DNA from: Cycloclasticus sp.
Lineage (GTDB): Bacteria; Pseudomonadota; Gammaproteobacteria; Methylococcales; Cycloclasticaceae
Assembly: GCA_012960055.1 (NCBI GenBank)
Contig: DUCA01000161.1
Coordinates: 1-16,311 of the forward strand
Length of the DNA stretch: 16,311 nt
Reading direction: 5' to 3'
Part shown: positions 1 through 6,697 of the stretch, piece by piece
Layout: every line of letters begins with the position of its first letter
Numbering within the stretch: position 1 is the first letter of the stretch
Notes under the pieces: generated by a model
Seen by the model: only the letters and a program-made list of their open reading frames with translations
Told to the model about the DNA's origin: nothing
The model's database searches: none
Position numbers and translations under genes: made by a program

Positions 1-843
1 CATATCTTCTGGTTCTTTGGTCACCCTGAAGTGTATATTTTGATTCTCCCTGCATTTGGTATCGTGTCTGAAATCATTCCAACCTTTGCTCGTAAGCCAT
101 TGTTCGGTTACAGCTCAATGGTATATGCAACGTCTTCAATTGCGTTCTTATCATTCATTGTTTGGGCCCACCACATGTTTACAGTAGGACTACCACTTCA
201 AGGTGAGTTATTCTTTATGTATGCAACGATGTTGATTGCGGTGCCAACAGGCGTAAAAGTGTTTAACTGGATTTCTACTATGTGGAAAGGTTCCATGACA
301 TTTGAAACACCGATGTTATTCGCTATTGGTTTTGTGATTATGTTTACGATTGGTGGTTTCTCAGGTTTGATGCTTTCGATTGCACCTGCTGATTTCCAAT
401 ACCACGATACTTACTTCGTGGTTGCGCATTTCCATTACGTATTAGTAACAGGCGCCATTTATTCCATTATGGCAGCGGCTTATTACTGGTTACCTAAATG
501 GACTGGTAATATGTATGACGAAAAATTAGGTCAATGGCATTTCTGGTTATCAACTGTATCGGTTAATGTGTTGTTTTTCCCTCAACATTTCTTAGGGTTA
601 GCAGGAATGCCACGTCGTATTCCTGACTACTCAGTACAATTTGCTGAATTTAACATGTGGTCTAGTATTGGTGGCTTTGTATTCGGTCTATCACAAGTGT
701 TCTTCTGCTACATTGTTTATAAAACAATTAAAGGCGGCGAGAAAGCAACTGACCAAGTATGGGAAGGCGCAAAAGGTCTGGAATGGACATTGTCTTCACC
801 TCCGCCTTACCACAGTTTCACTACAGCACCTGAAATTAAATAA
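1..843 (+). CDS. ctaD: Cytochrome c oxidase subunit I, 5'-truncated by the window edge
   Basis: This is the C-terminal 280 residues of the heme-copper oxidase catalytic subunit, which reduces O2 to water and pumps protons in the inner membrane. The reading frame is open from base 1. The CuB ligand motif GHPEVY is at visible residues 7-12 and includes the His and Tyr that are cross-linked in this family. The CuB His pair is at residues 57-58 (WAHHMF), the K-channel Lys is in PTGVK near residue 86, and the heme a3 and heme a histidines are 143 and 145 (VAHFHY). Several hydrophobic membrane spans are visible. These residues mark an A-type aa3 oxidase rather than a cbb3 oxidase. The N-terminal half, and presumably ctaC, lie upstream of the window. 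A strong hairpin follows 7 bases after the stop, before the small gene and ctaE. Confidence 0.97.
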   Translation, partial: HIFWFFGHPEVYILILPAFGIVSEIIPTFARKPLFGYSSMVYATSSIAFLSFIVWAHHMFTVGLPLQGELFFMYATMLIAVPTGVKVFNWISTMWKGSMTFETPMLFAIGFVIMFTIGGFSGLMLSIAPADFQYHDTYFVVAHFHYVLVTGAIYSIMAAAYYWLPKWTGNMYDEKLGQWHFWLSTVSVNVLFFPQHFLGLAGMPRRIPDYSVQFAEFNMWSSIGGFVFGLSQVFFCYIVYKTIKGGEKATDQVWEGAKGLEWTLSSPPPYHSFTTAPEIK

Positions 844-850
844 AGCAAAA

Positions 851-872
851 GCGCCCAGTGAAAACTGGGCGC
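851..872 (+). other. Intercistronic hairpin with GAAA tetraloop after ctaD
   Basis: A perfect 9-bp inverted repeat, GCGCCCAGT at 851-859 and ACTGGGCGC at 864-872, encloses the loop GAAA, a GNRA-type tetraloop. It starts 7 bases after the ctaD stop. No T-run follows on the plus strand (ATAATG comes next), so it does not look like a normal rho-independent terminator for ctaD. On the minus strand a T-rich tract (TTTTGCTTT) would follow it. The likely roles on the plus strand are 3'-end stabilisation of the ctaD message or partial attenuation before ctaE; this is inference. Confidence 0.7.
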
Positions 873-882
873 ATAATGAACT

Positions 883-987
883 ATGATGAATGATCGTAAA
901 AGAAAAAACCTAATATCAGTGACTGTATTGGTTATTATTGCTGTAACGTTTTATGCTGGATCGTTTATATTTTTAACTAATAATTAA
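883..987 (+). CDS. Small single-span membrane protein, possible cytochrome oxidase small assembly protein
   Basis: This is a 34-codon frame running from the tandem ATG codons at 883/886 to TAA at 985. The protein has a basic start (MMNDRKRKNL), one hydrophobic span at about residues 11-31 and a short polar tail ending in TNN. It lies between ctaD and ctaE. Many proteobacterial oxidase operons carry a tiny one-span protein here, next to ctaG, annotated as a cytochrome oxidase small assembly protein; the R-x-NL start followed by one helix fits that pattern from memory. No clear Shine-Dalgarno site is visible, and the 851-872 hairpin ends only 10 bases before the start. The alternative is a remnant of the N-terminal anchor of CtaG/Cox11, which is missing here. 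The gene is probable and its function is inferred. Confidence 0.55.
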   Translation: MMNDRKRKNLISVTVLVIIAVTFYAGSFIFLTNN

Positions 988-1038
988 CGTGCAAATAAAA
1001 GCACTTATTTAAAATAAATAATTGGGATAGGTAAATTT

Positions 1039-1902
1039 ATGTCTTCAGAAAACGCGTATTTTATTCCACATGATGCGAAATGGCCTATCGTAGGTTCAAT
1101 TGGTATGAGCTTACTATTGGGCGGTTTTGCTTCTCAACTGAATGGCTCTACCTCGGCTTCAAATGTAATGATTGTTGGCTTTTTAATATTGGTCTACATG
1201 ATGTTCGGTTGGTTTGGAGAAGTGATTGATGAAAGTGAAACGGGTAAATATAGCCATAGTGAAGATGCATCATTCCGCATGGGTATGGTTTGGTTTATTT
1301 TCTCGGAAGTCATGTTTTTTGCTGCATTTTTTGGTGCCTTGTACTACATTCGTATCTTCTCAGTGCCCTGGTTGGCAGGTGAAGGTTCGGGTGCTGTTAC
1401 TAATGAGTACCTGTGGAGTAGTTTTGAAGCAGTTTGGCCAACTAATGGACCTGCTGCTATAGGCGGTGAGTATGAAAAAATGGGTGCGTGGGGCTTGCCT
1501 TCAATTAACACGCTGCTGTTATTAACCAGTGGTGTTACTTGTACATGGGCGCATTGGGGCCTAATTGCTAATAAACGTAAGCAACTCATTATTGGTCTAG
1601 CCTTAACAGTTATCCTAGGCTTCGTATTTGTTTATTTGCAAGCGGTGGAATACAGCCACGGTTATCATGAGCTTAACTTAACAATGGGCTCAGGCGTTTA
1701 TGGTTCGACTTTTTACATGCTGACGGGTTTCCATGGATTCCACGTAACCGTTGGTGCCATTATGCTGACGGTGATGTTAGTCCGTAGTATTAAAGGGCAT
1801 TTCACACCAGAAAACCATTTCGCATTCGAAGCCGCGGCTTGGTATTGGCACTTTGTTGATGTGGTGTGGTTAGGTTTGTTTATATTCGTTTATATGCTAT
1901 AG
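1039..1902 (+). CDS. ctaE: Cytochrome c oxidase subunit III
   Basis: This 287-residue protein is the third core subunit of the aa3 oxidase. It is an integral inner-membrane protein that binds no redox cofactor and is thought to stabilise the catalytic subunit during turnover. The family hallmarks are clear: SEVMFFAAFF near residues 89-98, the GSTFYMLTGFHGFHV segment near residues 221-235, and the C-terminal HFVDVVWLGLFIFVY. About seven hydrophobic spans are visible, and the length is normal or slightly long for bacterial subunit III. The ATG at 1039 has a purine-rich stretch upstream (GGGATAGGT). A bidirectional terminator begins 16 bases after the stop, so this is the last gene of the subunit operon. 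ctaG, the usual upstream neighbour, is absent. Confidence 0.97.
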   Translation: MSSENAYFIPHDAKWPIVGSIGMSLLLGGFASQLNGSTSASNVMIVGFLILVYMMFGWFGEVIDESETGKYSHSEDASFRMGMVWFIFSEVMFFAAFFGALYYIRIFSVPWLAGEGSGAVTNEYLWSSFEAVWPTNGPAAIGGEYEKMGAWGLPSINTLLLLTSGVTCTWAHWGLIANKRKQLIIGLALTVILGFVFVYLQAVEYSHGYHELNLTMGSGVYGSTFYMLTGFHGFHVTVGAIMLTVMLVRSIKGHFTPENHFAFEAAAWYWHFVDVVWLGLFIFVYML

Positions 1903-1917
1903 CTAACAACAAGCAAT

Positions 1918-1948
1918 AAAAAAGGCGCTACTGTGTAGCGCCTTTTTT
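1918..1948 (+). terminator. Bidirectional rho-independent terminator between ctaE and the DUF2909-type gene
   Basis: The stem arms GGCGCTAC (1924-1931) and GTAGCGCC (1935-1942) enclose a TGT loop. Six A residues precede the stem and six T residues follow it, so it can terminate transcription from both directions. It serves ctaE on the plus strand and the convergent gene at 1999-2259 on the minus strand. Confidence 0.92.
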
Positions 1949-1998
1949 GTTAAATAAGAAAACGTATCGAAATAAGCGGTGCGTATTAAATTAAAAAA

Positions 1999-2259
1999 TC
2001 ACTTAGTTTCGGATTTATTAATATTTTGTTCGATAGGTTTCTCTATAGGTAATAATCCATGAGGTTGGATTAAACCTAAATATGAAGCGAACAATAATGA
2101 AACAAATAAAGTTAAGGATAAGCCTACTCGTAGTGCGAGCGATTTCACGACTTCCTTACGGTTTGAGTTTCTATTTGATAAATGATAGAACGCTTTGAAA
2201 AGATTATAGATAATCACAGCTAGGATGAATACAACTAGGTATTTAATGAATGGGGGCAT
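1999..2259 (-). CDS. DUF2909-type twin-transmembrane protein
   Basis: This 86-residue protein has two hydrophobic spans (about residues 5-21 and 46-64) separated by a basic loop (SNRNSNRKEVVKSLALRVGLS). It ends with LGLIQPHG and a polar, charged tail. The two short helices with an LALRVGLSL-like second segment and a GLI-PHG end match the DUF2909 (twin transmembrane) family, which from memory often sits between oxidase subunit III and SURF1. No biochemical function is established; the context suggests a role in oxidase assembly. It is transcribed against its neighbours, converging on ctaE and diverging from SURF1 with a 51-base gap. A weak AGACACC lies upstream of the start. Confidence 0.8.
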   Translation of the reverse strand: MPPFIKYLVVFILAVIIYNLFKAFYHLSNRNSNRKEVVKSLALRVGLSLTLFVSLLFASYLGLIQPHGLLPIEKPIEQNINKSETK

Positions 2260-2310
2260 AGTAGGTGTCTCTATTTAAACGATATATGAAAAGTAAAGAA
2301 GAACGGGGTC

Positions 2311-3024
2311 ATGCAATTTAAAGCAAATGTATTTCTAAGTATGTTGGCTATTTTAGTCCTTTGCTTATTACTGAGTCTAGGCAATTGGCAACTTGATCGA
2401 GCCCAGGAAAAGAAAGATTTATTAGATTTACAGCACATTAGGATGAATTTAGATCCTGTTGAGTTGCCAACGATTGAAATGGAAAACGGCAATGTGCGTT
2501 ATCTGCCCGTTAAATTAACCGGTTGGATGGATACAAAGCAGCAAATACTGATTGATAATCAGGTCAGAAACGGCCAAGCCGGTTATTTCGTGTTGACGCC
2601 TGTAAAACTAGAAAATGGTCTAGCCATTTTGCTAAACAGAGGGTGGGTGCCGCCAGGCAACAGCCGAACAGATTTGCCAAATATTGAGCTGCAATCGCAA
2701 AACATAGCGGTGGCGGGTAAGTTAGACCATTTCCCTAGTGTAGGTATAAAACTAGAGGGGGCCGATCGGTTATCGGTTAATTGGCCTGCTGTGACACAAG
2801 TTGTAAATTTAGAAAATGTAGAAAAAAGATTGGGTTATAGCGTATTGCCTTATCAAGTGCTATTGGACAGTGTTGAACCGAATGGTTATGACCGCGAGTG
2901 GGTTCCAATGCATATGGGGCCTGAAAAACACCACGGCTATGCTTTCCAGTGGTTTGCGCTCTCTGCTGCATGGGTAGTTATTTATTTAGTACTAACAATT
3001 AAGTTTAAACGAAGAGAAGAATGA
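2311..3024 (+). CDS. SURF1 family cytochrome oxidase assembly protein
   Basis: This 237-residue inner-membrane assembly factor belongs to the SURF1 (Shy1) family, which helps heme a3 insertion into oxidase subunit I. It has the family layout. An N-terminal span (about residues 8-24) runs into the signature LGNWQLDRAQEK. A periplasmic domain follows, with ILIDNQVRNGQAGYFVLTPV and ILLNRGWVPPG near residues 75-115. A C-terminal span carries the conserved HHGYAFQWFALS start near residues 207-218. The length is typical. The start at 2311 has GGGG just upstream. The stop overlaps the next gene by 4 bases (ATGA), which indicates translational coupling. It is the first gene of the forward assembly operon. 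Confidence 0.95.
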   Translation: MQFKANVFLSMLAILVLCLLLSLGNWQLDRAQEKKDLLDLQHIRMNLDPVELPTIEMENGNVRYLPVKLTGWMDTKQQILIDNQVRNGQAGYFVLTPVKLENGLAILLNRGWVPPGNSRTDLPNIELQSQNIAVAGKLDHFPSVGIKLEGADRLSVNWPAVTQVVNLENVEKRLGYSVLPYQVLLDSVEPNGYDREWVPMHMGPEKHHGYAFQWFALSAAWVVIYLVLTIKFKRREE

Positions 3025-3602
3025 AGCCTTTAACTAAAAACAGACTGAAGTTGGTGTTTATCGCCATATTATTTTCCATGCCAGTTATCACAGCATGGAC
3101 AGTGTTTAAAAACCCTCAAATGTTGGAAGGGGTCAAAACAAAAAATCACGGTGAACTGATCATTCCTGCCGTACCTTCTGAATTAACAGGTTTTGTTATC
3201 AGTGGTGACAGCATAGACATGGAACGTCTAAAAGGTCGCTGGGTTCTAATGCATATTGATTTTGATGGGCAATGTACAAGTGCATGCAAAAAATCTGTAC
3301 TGAGAACTCATCAGTTGAATATTCTATTAAACAAAGATTCACGCAGGTTTAGACGAATTTATCTTACTAAATCAAATGTTCAGGAGACAACGTTGTTGTT
3401 TAAAGACGAGAGTCTTAATGTGTATTCATGGGGTGAAGAGCAGATTAATAGATTGAATCAATCTGTAAAGGGTTTGGTAGACGGGGACATGCTGTTAATC
3501 GACCCATTGGGTAATATCATGATGAAATATAAACAAGATGCCGACCCTTACGGCATTCAAAAAGATTTAAAACTACTGTTTAAAACGTCACAAATTGGGT
3601 AA
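3021..3602 (+). CDS. SCO/thioredoxin-like oxidase-associated membrane protein with CxxxC motif
   Basis: This 193-residue protein has one N-terminal membrane span (about residues 10-27) and a thioredoxin-like periplasmic domain. It carries a CxxxC pair at C85 and C89 (GQCTSACKK), with the same spacing as the copper-binding motif of SCO proteins. LIDPLGNIMMKY (about 159-170) resembles the LIDPxG strand of SCO proteins. The distal SCO copper-ligand His is not seen before this strand: the segment reads GLVDGDMLLIDP. A protein of this type sits between SURF1 and ctaA in related genomes. It may reduce or deliver copper or thiols for oxidase assembly; this is inferred from fold and place. The start overlaps the SURF1 stop, with GAAGAGAAG as a good ribosome site. 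Confidence 0.8.
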   Translation: MKPLTKNRLKLVFIAILFSMPVITAWTVFKNPQMLEGVKTKNHGELIIPAVPSELTGFVISGDSIDMERLKGRWVLMHIDFDGQCTSACKKSVLRTHQLNILLNKDSRRFRRIYLTKSNVQETTLLFKDESLNVYSWGEEQINRLNQSVKGLVDGDMLLIDPLGNIMMKYKQDADPYGIQKDLKLLFKTSQIG

Positions 3603-3606
3603 TTCA

Positions 3607-4572
3607 ATGTTTAGAAACTTGACAATATTCGCCACATTATTGGCACTATTTGTTGTTGTATTGGGTGCATATGTGCGTTTGTCTGATGCCGGTTTAGGGT
3701 GCCCGGATTGGCCAGGTTGTTATGGTAGTTTGATACTGGATGAATCAGAAGCTGGGATAGAACACGCAGCAGAAAATTATGACCGTCCCTTAGAAACGTC
3801 TAAGGCGTGGAAAGAGATGATTCACCGTTATTTCGCCAGTACATTGGGTCTTATCATCTTAATTTTAACCTTCATGGCTTGGCGAAAACCTGAACTCGGC
3901 GTACGTGGTTTAACCTTGTCTCTGTCTTTATTGGTGATGTTTCAGGGTGCCCTAGGTATGTGGACCGTGACTTTATTGGTTAAACCAGTGATTGTTATAA
4001 GCCATTTATTGGGCGGTTTAGCCACGCTAAGCCTGCTGTTGCTGTTGCTGCTGCGAGTCAGGAATATACGCTTAGCCAAGGAGAATAAGCATCGCTGCGT
4101 TAAATCCTTCGCATCGATAGCCATGCTAGTGTTGATCGCGCAAATAGCCTTAGGTGGTTGGACGAGTACCAATTACGCGGCACTGGCATGCCCAGATTTC
4201 CCTACATGTCATGGCGATTCTTGGAATCCTGATGTTGATTATAAAGAAGGCTTTGTTTTATGGCGCGGTCTCGGTGTGGATTATGAGTTTGGCGTACTTA
4301 GCAATGAAGCGCGTGCTGCTATTCATTGGGTGCATCGTATTGGCGCGTTAGTGACGGCATTGGTACTGAGTTATTTAGCATGGCTGCTGTTTAAATTAAG
4401 GGCGTTAAAGGAATCATTCATGATGACGGGCTTATTAGCCACGCAGATTGGTCTAGGGATACTTAATGTCGTGCTAAATTTGCCACTGCACGTAGCAGTA
4501 GCGCATAATGCTATTGCAGCATTATTACTACTCAGCGTGGTCTATATTAACTTTAGACTTAACAACGAATAA
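3607..4572 (+). CDS. ctaA: Heme A synthase (COX15/CtaA family)
   Basis: This 321-residue polytopic membrane enzyme oxidises the C8 methyl of heme O to the formyl of heme A. It shows the duplicated four-helix CtaA architecture. The first half has VRLSDAGLGCPDWPGCYG near residues 22-39, IHRYFAS and ISHLLGG; the second half has the paired NYAALACPDFPTCHG, IHWVHRIGA and VAHNAIAA. The four conserved heme-ligand histidines and the extracytoplasmic Cys pairs are therefore present. A TTG at 3595 is also in frame, but it lies inside the last codons of the preceding gene without a ribosome site, so ATG 3607 is preferred. It is followed by ctaB, the enzyme that supplies its heme O substrate. Confidence 0.93.
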   Translation: MFRNLTIFATLLALFVVVLGAYVRLSDAGLGCPDWPGCYGSLILDESEAGIEHAAENYDRPLETSKAWKEMIHRYFASTLGLIILILTFMAWRKPELGVRGLTLSLSLLVMFQGALGMWTVTLLVKPVIVISHLLGGLATLSLLLLLLLRVRNIRLAKENKHRCVKSFASIAMLVLIAQIALGGWTSTNYAALACPDFPTCHGDSWNPDVDYKEGFVLWRGLGVDYEFGVLSNEARAAIHWVHRIGALVTALVLSYLAWLLFKLRALKESFMMTGLLATQIGLGILNVVLNLPLHVAVAHNAIAALLLLSVVYINFRLNNE

Positions 4573-4588
4573 TTTAGAAGGCGTTATT

Positions 4589-5479
4589 TTGACAGAGCAC
4601 ACCATCGAAAATTCAACTTCCAGTTTGAGTTGGAAGAGTTACTACGAATTATGTAAGCCGAAAGTCGTCATGTTGATTGTTTTCACGGCTGTTGTCGGCA
4701 TGTTTTTGTCGGTACCTGGCATGGTTCCTTGGCAACCGTTAATATTTGGAACAATAGGCATCGGTTTAGCCGCCTCATCTGCAGCGGCTATTAATCATTA
4801 CTTAGATCAGAAGTACGATGCAAAAATGGCACGTACAAAAGGCCGGCCATTACCCCATGGGGATTTAAATGGTGCGCAAGTATTAGGTTTTGCCTTTACT
4901 ATTGGCGCGATTGCCATGTTGGTCTTAATCTTTTTAGTAAATGAACTCACGGCGTTTTTAACGTTTTTATCGCTGATAGGCTATGCGGTTGTCTATACCA
5001 TTTATTTAAAACACGCGACCCCGCAAAATATTGTGATTGGTGGTGCAGCGGGTGCCGCGCCCCCAGTTTTAGGCTGGTGTGCCGTTACTTCAACCATTGA
5101 CCCTCATGCCTTGTTATTGTTTTTAATTATATTCATCTGGACGCCACCGCATTTTTGGGCGTTGGCCGTAGCACGTCGAGATGAATACGCAAAAGCAGAT
5201 ATCCCGATGTTACCGGTAACACACGGCGCTGAATATACGCGCTTACAAATCGTGCTTTATACTGTGTTGCTCATATTGGTGAGCCTATTGCCCTTTTTAA
5301 CCGGTATGAGCGGCGTGCTGTATCTTGTAGCCGCTGTTGTGCTCGGTTTTGGCTTTTTGTATTACGCCGTATTACTTAAGAAAACAGCCGACGATGTGAT
5401 CGCCATGAAGGCGTTTAGATTCTCAATCGTGTATTTGATGGTTTTGTTTGCTGTTTTATTGGTCGACCACTATATCTAA
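4589..5479 (+). CDS. ctaB: Protoheme IX farnesyltransferase (heme O synthase), TTG start
   Basis: This UbiA-family membrane prenyltransferase adds farnesyl diphosphate to heme B to make heme O. With the TTG at 4589 the protein is 296 residues, a normal CtaB length. An AGAAGG ribosome site lies 7 bases before that TTG. An upstream in-frame ATG at 4508 lies inside ctaA and would add 27 residues unlike the family. The first Asp-rich motif is N69-x3-D73-x3-D77 (NHYLDQKYDAKMARTKGRP). The conserved KHATPQNIVIGG is at about 141-152 and FIWTPPHFWALA at about 182-193. The second Asp motif is DEYAKADIPM at about 198-207. About eight or nine spans are visible. Unlike many cox clusters, no sco gene follows it. 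Confidence 0.93.
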   Translation: MTEHTIENSTSSLSWKSYYELCKPKVVMLIVFTAVVGMFLSVPGMVPWQPLIFGTIGIGLAASSAAAINHYLDQKYDAKMARTKGRPLPHGDLNGAQVLGFAFTIGAIAMLVLIFLVNELTAFLTFLSLIGYAVVYTIYLKHATPQNIVIGGAAGAAPPVLGWCAVTSTIDPHALLLFLIIFIWTPPHFWALAVARRDEYAKADIPMLPVTHGAEYTRLQIVLYTVLLILVSLLPFLTGMSGVLYLVAAVVLGFGFLYYAVLLKKTADDVIAMKAFRFSIVYLMVLFAVLLVDHYI

Positions 5480-5480
5480 A

Positions 5481-6053
5481 ATGAAAGTTGTTTTTATAGT
5501 GTTTTTGCTGCTGAATTCAATCGCTGTTTACGCGAACGATTTTACAGCAGGGCGAGATAAAAATAGCGTAGAAGCCGTTCAGTCATTAGAAGCGTACGCT
5601 AAATATAAAATGGCGCAGTACGATGAGGCACGTGAGATTTGGTTGATGTTGGCGGAAAAAAACAACACGTCCGCGCTGATTAATCTAGCGAATATGTACG
5701 AACAAGGGCAAGGCGTAGAGCGCGACCTTAAGCAGTCTATTGTGTGGTTAAGGATGGCGGCTGAGCTTGATGATTCTCGTGGGCAGTACCAACTCGCGAT
5801 GGCCTATGAAAAGGGCTTGGGCATTGAACGAGACATGCGTCAAGCCGCTTTTTGGCTAGAGAAAGCAGCCTTACAAGGTGATTCCACAGCGCAATTTGAG
5901 TTTGCTGTTATGTTAGCGACTAACTATGGTAAAGGCTTAATGACCAGTTCTAAAGAGCAGCGACGACAGGCGCTGAATTGGCTAGGCAAGGCAGATGCCA
6001 ATGGTGTTGAGGATGCCAAAGAATTTTTGACGCTATTATCCAATATGATGTGA
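5481..6053 (+). CDS. Secreted Sel1-repeat (TPR-like) protein
   Basis: This 190-residue protein has a signal peptide (MKVVFIVFLLLNSIAVYA, likely cleaved before NDF). It is followed by tandem Sel1-like helical repeats: ALINLANMYEQGQGVERD (from about residue 64), GQYQLAMAYEKGLGIERD, and a third, degenerate repeat with a longer loop (AQFEFAVMLATNYGKGL). Sel1 repeats form helix pairs that mediate protein-protein contacts, so a periplasmic scaffold or adaptor is the fair expectation; no specific partner can be named. The ATG begins 1 base after the ctaB stop with no clear ribosome site, which suggests translational coupling. An upstream in-frame start at 5448 inside ctaB would bury the signal peptide and is rejected. 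Confidence 0.85.
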   Translation: MKVVFIVFLLLNSIAVYANDFTAGRDKNSVEAVQSLEAYAKYKMAQYDEAREIWLMLAEKNNTSALINLANMYEQGQGVERDLKQSIVWLRMAAELDDSRGQYQLAMAYEKGLGIERDMRQAAFWLEKAALQGDSTAQFEFAVMLATNYGKGLMTSSKEQRRQALNWLGKADANGVEDAKEFLTLLSNMM

Positions 6054-6079
6054 GATATAGCAGTTATGGGTAGTACTCG

Positions 6080-6604
6080 ATGAAAACGGTTGAGCCGAAT
6101 AATAAAATATCAAAGATGATGGTGTCATTAGCTTGGATAGGTTTTTTAGGCATGCTGGTCATTGGTTTTGATCGTTACCTTGGTCACCAAGAAAACCCCA
6201 ACGAACGCCCCGCGGTGATTCGTGCCTCTGACGGCGCTGCAGAGGTCACCTTAAAGCAAAACCGACAAGGGCATTACATTGCAGACGGTAAACTTAACGG
6301 CCATTGGGCAACGTTTGTCTTAGACACAGGTGCGACAAATATTAGCATTCCAGGCGAGCTTGCCCAGGACATGGGCTTAACCGAAGGTGAACCCGAACGA
6401 ACTCGCACAGCGAATGGCGATATTGTCGTTTATCGAGTGATATTGAACTCTGTGTCGCTGGGTGCTATCGAATTGAAAAATATCACTGCTCACATCAACC
6501 CGCATATGAACGGTAAAGCCGTGTTATTGGGTATGAGCTTTCTGAAGCACATTGAGATGGTGCAAAAGAATCAGCAATTGACCTTACGTCTTAAAGCTAA
6601 GTAA
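6080..6604 (+). CDS. Membrane-anchored retropepsin-like aspartyl protease
   Basis: This 174-residue protein has one N-terminal span (about residues 13-31) and a periplasm-facing single aspartyl-protease domain. The catalytic signature FVLDTGATNISIP is at residues 79-91, with the active-site Asp at 82. The C-terminal LLGMSFLKHIEM segment is the usual second hydrophobic-hydrophobic-glycine motif. It matches the single-domain clan AA proteases (TIGR02281 type), which must dimerise to build an active site as retropepsins do. The substrate is unknown. It lies 26 bases after the Sel1-repeat gene and appears to be the last gene of the oxidase assembly operon; a functional link to oxidase assembly is not shown. 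Confidence 0.85.
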   Translation: MKTVEPNNKISKMMVSLAWIGFLGMLVIGFDRYLGHQENPNERPAVIRASDGAAEVTLKQNRQGHYIADGKLNGHWATFVLDTGATNISIPGELAQDMGLTEGEPERTRTANGDIVVYRVILNSVSLGAIELKNITAHINPHMNGKAVLLGMSFLKHIEMVQKNQQLTLRLKAK

Positions 6605-6697
6605 GGCCTTATCATAACGACTGAGCTTTTTCGCCACATTGCCTTGTCTACGCTCGCTTCGTGATGCGGAGATTTCTCAGTAATTGGAAAGAAAGCT

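Noticed and set aside
641..886. 81-codon plus-strand frame overlapping the end of ctaD
   Set aside because: It is a frame-shifted shadow of ctaD with no coherent domain or ribosome site.
989..1004. Small inverted repeat GTGC/GCAC before ctaE
   Set aside because: The stem is only 4 bp with an 8-base AT loop, as expected by chance.
984..1015. Possible promoter before ctaE (TTAACG and TAAAAT)
   Set aside because: The spacer would be 20 bases and the -35 match is poor; the region is simply AT-rich.
6605..6697. Possible terminator hairpin between the aspartyl protease gene and rpoH (ACTGAG / CTCAGT arms)
   Set aside because: The arms are only 6 bp, about 50 bases apart, and no T-run follows on either strand.
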